A stretch of 20,242 bases of DNA from an uncultured Clostridia bacterium (GTDB taxonomy: Bacteria > Bacillota > Clostridia > Oscillospirales > Acutalibacteraceae): NCBI GenBank assembly GCA_937919155.1, contig CALFPM010000066.1, positions 1 through 20,242 of the forward strand, given 5' to 3'. Positions 1-6,843 of this stretch are shown one piece after another (position 1 is the first letter of the stretch; each line of letters starts with the position of its first letter). The notes beneath the pieces were generated by a model. It saw nothing but the letters and a program-made list of their open reading frames with translations, was not told where the DNA came from and searched no databases. The position numbers and the translations under genes were made by a program.

Positions 1-1390
1 CACCAATAGCAAATGCAGAAGCAACAACACCAACAAGTTCACCAATCTGCTGTTTTTTAGGTGTTGAGCCTAAAAGGTAACCTGTTTTAAGGTCCTGAGA
101 TGTATCGCCTGAAATTGCCGCAACAATACAGATGATTGAGCCGATTGCAATAGCTGCCTGATATCCTGTATTGCCGTCACTTCCTGTGAATTTAAGAATA
201 AGTGTTGCAATTAAAAGAGTTGCAATAGCCATACCTGAAACCGGGTTGTTACTGCTTCCAACTAAACCAACCATTCTTGAAGAAACAGTTGCAAAGAAGA
301 AGCCAAATACAACAACAATAATTGCACCAATAAGGTTAACAGGAATTGCAGGAACAAGCCATACAAGAAGAGTTAAAACAACGATTGCAATAACAACTAC
401 TACCATACTTAAGTCTTTGCTTGTACGGTCTGTTGAAATTGTACCACCTGCAGACATACTCTTGATTGCATCTCTGAAAGTTGTAACGATAAGTGGAAGT
501 GACTTGATAAGGCTTATAATACCGCCTGCCGCCAAGGCACCTGCACCGATGTATCTGATGTATGTTCCCCAGATAGCTGAAGCACCGCCGTCTGCATAAA
601 GCTCACCGATTGGTGCAGTACCAGGTGCTAAAATAATATCGTTACCGAAAAGCACAATTAAAGGAATAAGCACCATCCAGCTTAACACACCGCCTGCGAA
701 CATATAAGAAGAAATTCTTGGTCCGCAGATATAACCAACGCTCATAACTGCAGGGTAAATCTGTGTGCCGATTTCACCTGCAAAGCCTTTGAATCTTAAT
801 GAAATTTCACCGGGAACAGCTTTAAGTCCGTCAATGATGAACTTGAAGAGAGCTGCAAAGCCCATACCTGCAAATACTGTTGAAGCATTTGCACCGCCTT
901 CTTCACCTGCAAGAAGAACTTCTGCACAAGCAGTTCCTTCAGGATATGGAAGAGTTCCGTGCTCTTTAACGATAAGAGCGTTTCTCAGAGGAACCATAAA
1001 GAATACGCCCAGAAGACCGCCGAGAAGAGCGATGAGAGTGATTTCAATAATGTCGGGTTTGTCCATCTTGCCCTCTTTTGCCCAGAGGAAAAGAGCGGGG
1101 AGGGTGAAGATTGCACCTGCGGCGAGTGATTCGCCTGCGGAGCCGACTGTCTGAACAATGTTGCTTTCAAGAATTGAGTTTTTGCGCATAACAACCCTGA
1201 TAACGCCCATTGCGATAACGGCGGCAGGGATTGATGCGGAAACCGTCATACCTACTCTCAGACCGAGGTATGCGTTTGCTGCACCGAAAATAACTGCAAG
1301 CAGAATACCCATAACGATTGAAGTTACGGTGAATTCGGGTGTGATTTTGCTTGCAGGGATATACGGCTTGAACTGTTTGTTATCCTGCAT
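1..1390 (-). CDS. OPT family oligopeptide transporter (partial, C-terminus beyond window)
   Basis: This is a multi-pass membrane transporter of the OPT family, whose members take up small peptides, probably coupled to protons. The minus frame is open from the ATG at 1388-1390 to the left edge, giving 463 codons. The start is fixed by AGGAGAA a few bases upstream. The N-terminus (MQDNKQFKPYIPASKITPEF) is cytoplasmic in style and is followed by hydrophobic, Gly/Ala-rich segments. SSNNPVSGM near residue 380 and GDTSQDLKTG near residue 427 are typical of the TIGR00733-type OPT branch. Family members are about 600-650 residues, so roughly a quarter is missing. It has its own promoter just downstream of the terminator of the decarboxylase gene. 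The distal ~800 nt use the leucine codon TTA nine times, whereas the first ~590 nt use it never. The family call is firm; the substrate is unknown. Confidence 0.93.
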   Translation of the reverse strand, partial: MQDNKQFKPYIPASKITPEFTVTSIVMGILLAVIFGAANAYLGLRVGMTVSASIPAAVIAMGVIRVVMRKNSILESNIVQTVGSAGESLAAGAIFTLPALFLWAKEGKMDKPDIIEITLIALLGGLLGVFFMVPLRNALIVKEHGTLPYPEGTACAEVLLAGEEGGANASTVFAGMGFAALFKFIIDGLKAVPGEISLRFKGFAGEIGTQIYPAVMSVGYICGPRISSYMFAGGVLSWMVLIPLIVLFGNDIILAPGTAPIGELYADGGASAIWGTYIRYIGAGALAAGGIISLIKSLPLIVTTFRDAIKSMSAGGTISTDRTSKDLSMVVVVIAIVVLTLLVWLVPAIPVNLIGAIIVVVFGFFFATVSSRMVGLVGSSNNPVSGMAIATLLIATLILKFTGSDGNTGYQAAIAIGSIICIVAAISGDTSQDLKTGYLLGSTPKKQQIGELVGVVASAFAIG

Positions 1391-1434
1391 ATAATTCTCC
1401 TTTATGTTTTTTATATTTTACACAGTTAGCTTAT

Positions 1435-1463
1435 ATAATACTAAATATCAGCAATTTTTGCAA
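1435..1463 (-). promoter_or_regulatory. Sigma-A type promoter for the OPT transporter gene
   Basis: On the minus strand, TTGCAA (1458-1463) and TATTAT (1435-1440) are separated by exactly 17 bp. They lie about 45 bp upstream of the ATG at 1390 and downstream of the preceding terminator, so the transporter is an independent transcription unit. Seen by eye only. Confidence 0.7.
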
Positions 1464-1473
1464 TAGGAAAATA

Positions 1474-1501
1474 AAAGAACGCCGAAAAATCAGCGTTCTT
1501 T
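1474..1501 (-). terminator. Intrinsic terminator overlapping the end of the PLP decarboxylase gene
   Basis: Minus strand: a 9-bp stem AAAGAACGC/GCGTTCTTT with a 10-nt loop, followed by a T-rich run (TTTTATTTT). The stop codon TGA (1490-1492) is the first triplet of the loop, so the last codons of the gene form the 5' arm of the stem. It ends the SCIFF operon before the OPT promoter. Confidence 0.8.
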
Positions 1502-2830
1502 AATAACCGTACATTCTTTTATTCCGTAATATTCAAAACATTTAACTGCCTGCTCTGTTATTATTTCGCCGCAAACCGCAATAGGGACGGCAGGAGGACA
1601 GGCAACGTTTGCCTGAGCCAGAATTCTGCCGATGCTTTGATTAACAGGGATTGTTTCGCAAGGACTGAATACTGCTTCTCTTACTGACATTGCCGTTTTT
1701 GCAGCAGTGATTGCAGGCGGTTTTTCGGCTATTGCCGCTTTCTTTTCAATATGAATAAGCGCACTGAGAAGCTTGCTTAGTCCGTTTATGCCTGTCTCCG
1801 GCGAGAGCATAAACACAATATAATCTCTGTCACAAAATTCGCAGAAGATATTTTGACTTTTTAGAATATCGGCAAATTCCGTGCCGTAATATCCGTAAGG
1901 TTTTGTCTTTATAACGATTTTGAGTGGCTCGTTTCCATGAAGATTATACCCGTTTTCGGCAAGTTCTTTTTTTGTTTTCTGAACTTCATCGCAAAATTCG
2001 GAAAGTTTTTTGTGATATCCGTCTGCAATGTATTCGTTTGCCTTGTCAAGAGATTGAAGAATAAGATATGACGGACTCGTTGAGCCGTAAAGCACAAGCG
2101 AGTTTTTTGCGTTTTCTGAGAAGAATTTATCTGCGGATTCCGAAATGTGCAGGTACGCGCCGCCTGTCAGCACGGGTAGGGTTTTGTGCGCCGAATCGCA
2201 GCACATATCCGCGCCCGAATCCATCGGATGCTGAGATTCGGGAAGAAACCTGAGATAAGCTCCGTGTGCATTATCGACAAGTAGAAGAATTCCGTGCTTT
2301 TTGCAAACGTCCGAAATTTCTTTTATATCAACTGTGTTTCCCAGATAATCGGGGCTTGTGATATAAACCGCAGTGGGTTTGTTTTTTGTGTTTTCTATTG
2401 TGTTTTCAAGACTTTGTGCCGTGATATCACAGGAAAGATATGCTTCACTTTCACCGTACAGCCACATAACATTGCAATCCGTCAGCGCAACTGCATTCAT
2501 AAATGCCTTGTGAGCGTTTCTTCCTGCGGCAATCAGAGGTGGTTCGCCCTTTCGTTTTGCGTGAAGCACTGCAAGATGCACCATTGCTTTAATGCATTGT
2601 GATGAGCCCTCTGTCGAATAAAAAGTGCTGCATCCGAAAAGTGAACCTGCGTTTTTCTCGCTTTCGGCAATAATTCCCCTTGCTTCGTAAAGACTGTCCG
2701 CACCGTCGATTTCGGTAATGTCAAAAGGTTCAAAGCCGAGAAGCGGCACACCCTTGTGACCGGGCATATGCAGCCTTTCAGCTTTGCTTTTTATATATTC
2801 ATTAACGAAATCACAGATTGGAGTATTCAT
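1490..2830 (-). CDS. Orn/Lys/Arg decarboxylase-type PLP enzyme
   Basis: A cytosolic fold-type I PLP enzyme of the Orn/Lys/Arg decarboxylase major-domain family (PF01276; SpeA/Cad-like). These enzymes normally decarboxylate arginine, lysine or ornithine to a polyamine or its precursor. Visible family marks are HMPGHK at residues 21-26, the PLP-ring aspartate in DNAHGA (D186), the Schiff-base lysine in SAHKTLP (K216), and a C-terminal PPAVPI segment like the PPGIP of SpeA relatives. At 446 residues it is somewhat shorter than the ~480-490 usual for the Bacillus type. Its ATG follows the TAA of the SCIFF maturase with no intervening base, so translation is probably coupled and the two are co-transcribed. 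Substrate cannot be read from sequence. A role linked to the ranthipeptide is conceivable but not shown; ordinary polyamine synthesis is the simpler reading. Confidence 0.9.
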   Translation of the reverse strand: MNTPICDFVNEYIKSKAERLHMPGHKGVPLLGFEPFDITEIDGADSLYEARGIIAESEKNAGSLFGCSTFYSTEGSSQCIKAMVHLAVLHAKRKGEPPLIAAGRNAHKAFMNAVALTDCNVMWLYGESEAYLSCDITAQSLENTIENTKNKPTAVYITSPDYLGNTVDIKEISDVCKKHGILLLVDNAHGAYLRFLPESQHPMDSGADMCCDSAHKTLPVLTGGAYLHISESADKFFSENAKNSLVLYGSTSPSYLILQSLDKANEYIADGYHKKLSEFCDEVQKTKKELAENGYNLHGNEPLKIVIKTKPYGYYGTEFADILKSQNIFCEFCDRDYIVFMLSPETGINGLSKLLSALIHIEKKAAIAEKPPAITAAKTAMSVREAVFSPCETIPVNQSIGRILAQANVACPPAVPIAVCGEIITEQAVKCFEYYGIKECTVIKER

Positions 2831-4204
2831 TTATTCATCTCCGAAAGCTCTTGCAACGGCAACCATAATTGCACATTCCATTCTCTTTTTGAAGAGTTCG
2901 CAGCCGTATTTGTATACGCCTTTAACAGAACCTGTTGAGTGGTATGCGTTTGCGGCACATCCGCCTGAACAATAAAGTCTTGCCCAGCATTCACGGCATT
3001 CCTCACGGGAATAAACATTGCATTCTCCGAATTCATTCTGAGTTGCGGTGTTTGTAACTCCGTTCCATATATCGCCGAGCCTGAATTTTTCTTCGCCGAC
3101 AAACTGATGGCAGGGATAAAGCTCGCCTGTGGGAGTAACCGCCATGTATTCCGTACCCGATCCGCATCCTGAAATGCGTTTGTAAATGCAGGGACCGCCT
3201 GTAAGGTCAATCATATAATGATAGAAGGTGAAAGGCTTGCCTTCTTTGTCGCGCGTAAGCATAAGTTCAGCCAGTTTTTCGTATTGATCCATAACAACGG
3301 GCATATCTTCTGCGGTAAGCTCTGAGGGTTCGCCGGGAGCACATACAACGGGTTCCATGCTAAGCTCTGTAAATCCAAGGTCAAGCATTTGCTGAATATC
3401 CTTGAGAAAATCGGGGTTTGCGTGGGTGAATGTGCCCCTCATATAGTAATTCTTGCCGCCTCTTGCTTCAACAAGTTTCTGGAATTTGGGAACGATTTTA
3501 TCCCAGCTTCCGTTGCCTGCGTAGTCAACACGGTAGCGGTCGTGGATTTCTTTTCTGCCGTCAAGGCTGAGAACAACGTTGCTCATTTCCTTGTTGGCAA
3601 AATCAATAACATCATCGTCAATGAGCACTCCGTTTGTGGTGAGTGTGAAACGGAAGTTTTTGCCGTGCTCTTTTTCAATGCTGCGTGCATATTCAACAAG
3701 CTGCTTTACAACATCAAAATTCATCAGAGGCTCACCGCCGAAGAAGTCAACCTCAAGGTTACGGCGTGTGTCTGAGTTTTCAATAAGAAAATCAAGGGCG
3801 CGTTTGCCCACCTCAAAGCTCATCAGTGCACGCTCGCCGTGGTATTTGCCCTGACTTGCAAAGCAATAGGAGCAGTTGAGGTTGCAGGTGTGAGCAATGT
3901 GCATACACAGAGCTTTTATGACTCCTGCGGTTTTCTGCTTGAGGTGACCTGCCATAGGCTCAAAGGTTTCGGGGGCAAAGAGCTTGCCCGCATCCTTCAA
4001 TTCGCCTATCTGACCGTAACATTCTTCGATGTCTGCAGCAGAGATATCTGAATATTTTTGACTCATTTCGTCAAGGATTTCTTCCTTGCTTTTTTGCCCG
4101 AATAATCCGATTATATCATAGGCAACTTCATCCACAACATGAACCGAGCCTGAGCATACATCAAGAACGATGTTGTATCCGTTAAGTTTATACTGGTGTA
4201 TCAT
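2831..4204 (-). CDS. SCIFF peptide radical SAM maturase (thioether-forming, SPASM domain)
   Basis: Radical SAM enzyme that installs cysteine thioether crosslinks in the SCIFF ranthipeptide precursor, which is encoded just upstream. Residues ~1-85 form an N-terminal region of the RiPP-recognition type. The radical SAM cluster motif is C107-x3-C111-x2-C114 (TCNLNCSYCF), with the SAM-binding GGEP at 156-159. A Cys-rich SPASM/auxiliary-cluster region follows, with cysteines at 339, 347, 365, 395, 403, 406, 412, 416 and 435. The length of 457 residues fits the TIGR03974 family. The ATG is preceded by GAGGAGAA at good spacing. Two features of the locus support the call: the precursor lies 53 nt upstream, and a perfect hairpin sits between the two genes. 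It likely acts in the cytosol before any export of the peptide. Confidence 0.96.
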   Translation of the reverse strand: MIHQYKLNGYNIVLDVCSGSVHVVDEVAYDIIGLFGQKSKEEILDEMSQKYSDISAADIEECYGQIGELKDAGKLFAPETFEPMAGHLKQKTAGVIKALCMHIAHTCNLNCSYCFASQGKYHGERALMSFEVGKRALDFLIENSDTRRNLEVDFFGGEPLMNFDVVKQLVEYARSIEKEHGKNFRFTLTTNGVLIDDDVIDFANKEMSNVVLSLDGRKEIHDRYRVDYAGNGSWDKIVPKFQKLVEARGGKNYYMRGTFTHANPDFLKDIQQMLDLGFTELSMEPVVCAPGEPSELTAEDMPVVMDQYEKLAELMLTRDKEGKPFTFYHYMIDLTGGPCIYKRISGCGSGTEYMAVTPTGELYPCHQFVGEEKFRLGDIWNGVTNTATQNEFGECNVYSREECRECWARLYCSGGCAANAYHSTGSVKGVYKYGCELFKKRMECAIMVAVARAFGDE

Positions 4205-4220
4205 ATATTCTCCTCACAGA

Positions 4221-4245
4221 AAATGCCGCCATAAAGGCGGCATTT
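4221..4245 (-). terminator. Intergenic hairpin between SCIFF precursor and maturase (attenuator or RNA-processing stem)
   Basis: Perfect 10-bp inverted repeat AAATGCCGCC/GGCGGCATTT with a 5-nt loop, lying after the SCIFF stop and just before the maturase RBS. Only a short T run (TTTTCT) follows, so it looks like a weak terminator or 3'-end stabiliser that would make precursor mRNA more abundant than maturase mRNA. The effect on expression is inference. Confidence 0.65.
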
Positions 4246-4257
4246 CAGCAATTATAA

Positions 4258-4413
4258 TTACTTGCTCTCTTTGTTTGTGCTTTCACACTGCTGGTTAGCA
4301 ATACCGCAGCTTGTTTTGCAAGCGGACTGGCATGATGTCTGGCATTCGCCGCAGCCACCGTTCTTTGCGCTGTCACAAAGATTGCGTGTTTCAAGAGTCT
4401 TGATGTGTTTCAT
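4258..4413 (-). CDS. SCIFF ranthipeptide precursor (six-cysteine peptide)
   Basis: A 51-residue ribosomal peptide that is the substrate of the adjacent radical SAM maturase. It begins MKHIKTLETRNL and has the SCIFF core CGECQTSC-x3-C-x3-C-x6-C. Core cysteines are C21, C24, C28, C32, C36 and C43, matching the Six-Cysteines-in-Forty-Five pattern (TIGR03973); an additional Cys occurs at position 13. In characterised family members the maturase joins Cys sulphurs to carbons of nearby residues, giving thioethers. GGAGGT lies 8 nt before the ATG and a near-consensus promoter is upstream. SCIFF is nearly universal in Clostridia, which supports the taxonomic guess. Ranthipeptides have been linked to quorum-type signalling in some clostridia; its role here is unknown. 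No dedicated protease or exporter sits in the operon. Confidence 0.96.
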   Translation of the reverse strand: MKHIKTLETRNLCDSAKNGGCGECQTSCQSACKTSCGIANQQCESTNKESK

Positions 4414-4446
4414 TGGTGTAACCTCCGTCAAATTTTATCGTAGTAA

Positions 4447-4475
4447 ATGATATCACATAATAAATTCAAAGTCAA
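4447..4475 (-). promoter_or_regulatory. Sigma-A promoter of the SCIFF operon
   Basis: Minus strand: TTGACT (4470-4475), 17-bp spacer, then TATCAT (4447-4452) with an upstream TGn extension. The -35 box lies only 13 nt beyond the GH2 stop codon. No terminator is visible between them, so some read-through from the sugar operon is possible. Confidence 0.75.
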
Positions 4476-4488
4476 TATATTAAATCAA

Positions 4489-6195
4489 TTAATCTTCAAT
4501 AGCTGCCTTGCGAGTATTGATTTTTCTGAATATTTCAGGGTCGAACTTGGGTGTGCGGTCATAGTAGTAAAGACCGTTCTGTTCCTGCTCAATGTCGTAA
4601 AGCTGAGTGTAGCAAAGACCGAAAATCGCCTCGTTATCAAGCAGAATATCTGTCAGACCCTTGTAGCGTGCAACAAATTCTTCTTCAGTTTTGGGTGCGT
4701 TGCCGTAACCCCAGGCATCTCCTCTGTCGCCTCTTGACCACTGAAGTCCGCCGTATTCGCTGACGAATGTTATGCCGCCGTCAAATGTCTGTCTGTCGGG
4801 GAAATAGCCGTACATTTTGCCTTCGCTGACAAGATTTTCATAGTGGCTTGCAAAAATTGCAACATCCTGTTCATAATCGTGAACATCAAAAATATCTGTT
4901 TCAACATGATAGTGACCGCTTGTGTCAATGCAGGGACGGGTTTCATCAAGAAGTTTCGTTGTTCTGTAAACGATTCTGAGCACGTCATCAAGCTGTTTTC
5001 TGCCGTTGATATCCCAGGTTTCATTGAAAGGACACCAACCGATGATTGACGGATGGTTGAAATCTCTTTCAACGCATTCGCACCATTCGGGAAGCATGGC
5101 TGCAAGTGAAAGGGGATCGGACCAGTCAAGACCCCAGTTTCCGTATTCTCCCCACACAATGTAACCGAGTCTGTCGCAATGATAAATAAATCTCTTCTCA
5201 AACACCTTTTCGTGAAGTCTTGCACCGTTGAAGCCTACGGCAAGGGAAATTTTAATGTCATTTTCAAGGTCGGCGTCTGTGGGGGCGGTATATATACCGT
5301 CAGCATAGAATCCCTGGTCAAGCACAAGACGCTGGAAAACGGATTTGCCGTTAATAAGGAACTTGAGACCGTCAAGCTTTACGTTCCTCAGACCGAAATA
5401 GCTCTTGATTTTGTCTTTACCGAAAGTCAGTTCAAGGTCATAAAGTCTGCCGCAACCGACTTCCCAAAGATGAATTTCATCAAGCTTGATTTCGCCTGTA
5501 ATTGTTGATTTTGCAGTTTTTGTGAAGCTGCCCACAGGTTTGCCTTCGTATGAAGCGGAGGCGGTGAATTCACCCTCACCCTCAACAACCGCAGAAATTG
5601 CAATAATTCCGTTTTCATAGTCAGGGAAAAGCTTGAAGCTCTTTATGTGAGCAACGGGAATGAATTCAAGCCATACGGTCTGCCAGATGCCTGTTGTTCT
5701 TGTGTAATCACAACCGTGGGATTTGAGATCTTCGCTCTGCTTGCCTCTGGGTACAAGGGGATTTCGGACATCGTCAACGGCGTGCACAATAATTGTGTTT
5801 TCACCCTCGTTGAGATAATCGGTAACATCAAATTTGAACGATGCATAGCCGCCTTTATGAGTGCCTGCTTTTTTGCCGTTTATGTATATTGTTGCTTCGT
5901 AATCAACTGCGCCGAAGTGCAGAATAACTCTGCCTGCAAGCTGAGCGGCAGTTATTTCAATGTTTCTTCTGTACCATACTGCGGGAATGAAATCTGTGTA
6001 TTCTATGCCTGAAAGTTTGCTTTCGGGGCAGAAGGGGACAAGGATTTTCTTTTTCCAATCTTTTTTGTCGAGAATACCTGATTCGAGCTTGCTGTTGCCG
6101 AAGTCAAATTCAAAATCCCACTCACCGTTAAGGTTGAGCCAATCAGCTCTTTCGCACTGGGGATCGGGGTGCTCGGGTCTGGGTATATAAATCAT
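4489..6195 (-). CDS. Glycoside hydrolase family 2 enzyme (beta-galactosidase/glucuronidase-like)
   Basis: Retaining glycosidase of family GH2, cytosolic as no signal peptide is present. The order is an N-terminal jelly-roll sugar-binding domain (LNGEWDF at 21-27 to ~180), an Ig-like domain (~180-270), and a TIM barrel (~275-560). The acid/base is E392 in PFNETW and the nucleophile is E480 in FVSEYGG. At 568 residues it is a minimal GH2 with no extra C-terminal domains. It has VLDQGFYADGIY in place of the GVNRH motif of LacZ/UidA, which suggests a different GH2 branch, so the sugar released is uncertain. It lies 24 nt after the SIS gene, has an AAGGAG site, and is the third gene of a ROK-SIS-GH2 operon. 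This suggests it releases a sugar that the kinase or isomerase handles. Confidence 0.93.
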   Translation of the reverse strand: MIYIPRPEHPDPQCERADWLNLNGEWDFEFDFGNSKLESGILDKKDWKKKILVPFCPESKLSGIEYTDFIPAVWYRRNIEITAAQLAGRVILHFGAVDYEATIYINGKKAGTHKGGYASFKFDVTDYLNEGENTIIVHAVDDVRNPLVPRGKQSEDLKSHGCDYTRTTGIWQTVWLEFIPVAHIKSFKLFPDYENGIIAISAVVEGEGEFTASASYEGKPVGSFTKTAKSTITGEIKLDEIHLWEVGCGRLYDLELTFGKDKIKSYFGLRNVKLDGLKFLINGKSVFQRLVLDQGFYADGIYTAPTDADLENDIKISLAVGFNGARLHEKVFEKRFIYHCDRLGYIVWGEYGNWGLDWSDPLSLAAMLPEWCECVERDFNHPSIIGWCPFNETWDINGRKQLDDVLRIVYRTTKLLDETRPCIDTSGHYHVETDIFDVHDYEQDVAIFASHYENLVSEGKMYGYFPDRQTFDGGITFVSEYGGLQWSRGDRGDAWGYGNAPKTEEEFVARYKGLTDILLDNEAIFGLCYTQLYDIEQEQNGLYYYDRTPKFDPEIFRKINTRKAAIED

Positions 6196-6219
6196 AACTT
6201 TTTCTCCTTTGAAATCATT

Positions 6220-6843
6220 TTATTTCTCGAAAAATCTATCCTCAATCATTGCGGCAAGGCAATGATATACAGGCAGGGTAAGCTCCTGAATCCTGAAAGT
6301 TTCGGATTCGGGAAGATTTATGCACACATCGGAAAACCTTTGGAGAGGACTTATTCTTTTTCCTGTTATCGATATGATTTTCACATCTGATGCGATTGCG
6401 GTTTCTGCGGCAAAAATAACGTTTGCGGAGTTGCCCGAGGTGCTGAAACATAAAAGAACGTCTCCGCTTTTTGCATATGCATAAACCTGCTGTGCATAAA
6501 CAAGTGATGACTGGGCATCGTTTGAAAATGCCGTCATCAGTGCCGTGTGAGCATTGAGAGAAATAACGGGCAATCCTTTCTGGAGATTGTCGGCAATAAA
6601 GCTGTCGCCGAATTTTGCTTTTTCTTCGTCTGAGAGGGGCCTTTTCTTGAGAAACCCTTTCAGCAATTCTCCTGCAAAATGGTCGCAGTCGGCTGCCGAG
6701 CCGCCGTTGCCGCAGCAAAGAATTTTTCCGCCGTTTTCAAGGCACTGAACCATTATTTCATACGACTTGTATATATCTTCACTGCACACCGAAAGAGCGG
6801 GATATCTCTCAAGCAGTTCATTAAAAATTATATTTTCTCTCAT
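6220..6843 (-). CDS. SIS-domain phosphosugar isomerase, GmhA-like
   Basis: Cytosolic SIS-domain protein resembling sedoheptulose-7-phosphate isomerase (GmhA), 207 residues against ~190 for GmhA. It shows CCGNGGSAADCDHFAGE (43-59), STSGNSANVI (134-143), and RIQE-x6-H (184-194). The residues that bind the metal and catalyse isomerisation in GmhA have likely counterparts at H55, E59, Q186 and H194. This is therefore probably an active aldose-ketose phosphosugar isomerase and not one of the metal-free sugar-binding SIS proteins. Its ATG overlaps the ROK stop as ATGA. No other heptose-pathway gene is in the window, so the substrate may be another phosphosugar supplied by the ROK kinase. The family is sure; the substrate is not. 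Confidence 0.88.
   Translation of the reverse strand: MRENIIFNELLERYPALSVCSEDIYKSYEIMVQCLENGGKILCCGNGGSAADCDHFAGELLKGFLKKRPLSDEEKAKFGDSFIADNLQKGLPVISLNAHTALMTAFSNDAQSSLVYAQQVYAYAKSGDVLLCFSTSGNSANVIFAAETAIASDVKIISITGKRISPLQRFSDVCINLPESETFRIQELTLPVYHCLAAMIEDRFFEK

Noticed and set aside
171..599. Long plus-strand open frame opposite the OPT transporter (also 765-1154 and 1158-1394)
   Set aside because: Translations are low-complexity Ile/Thr/Pro/Ala-rich strings without an RBS or domain, and the minus strand encodes a clear transporter. They are antisense shadows.
3389..3775. Plus-strand open frame opposite the SCIFF maturase
   Set aside because: It is an antisense reading of the radical SAM domain with no RBS or recognisable domain.
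4221..4245. Full terminator ending transcription after the SCIFF gene
   Set aside because: The T run after the stem is too short and interrupted, and the maturase has no promoter of its own in the 53-nt gap, so read-through must occur.
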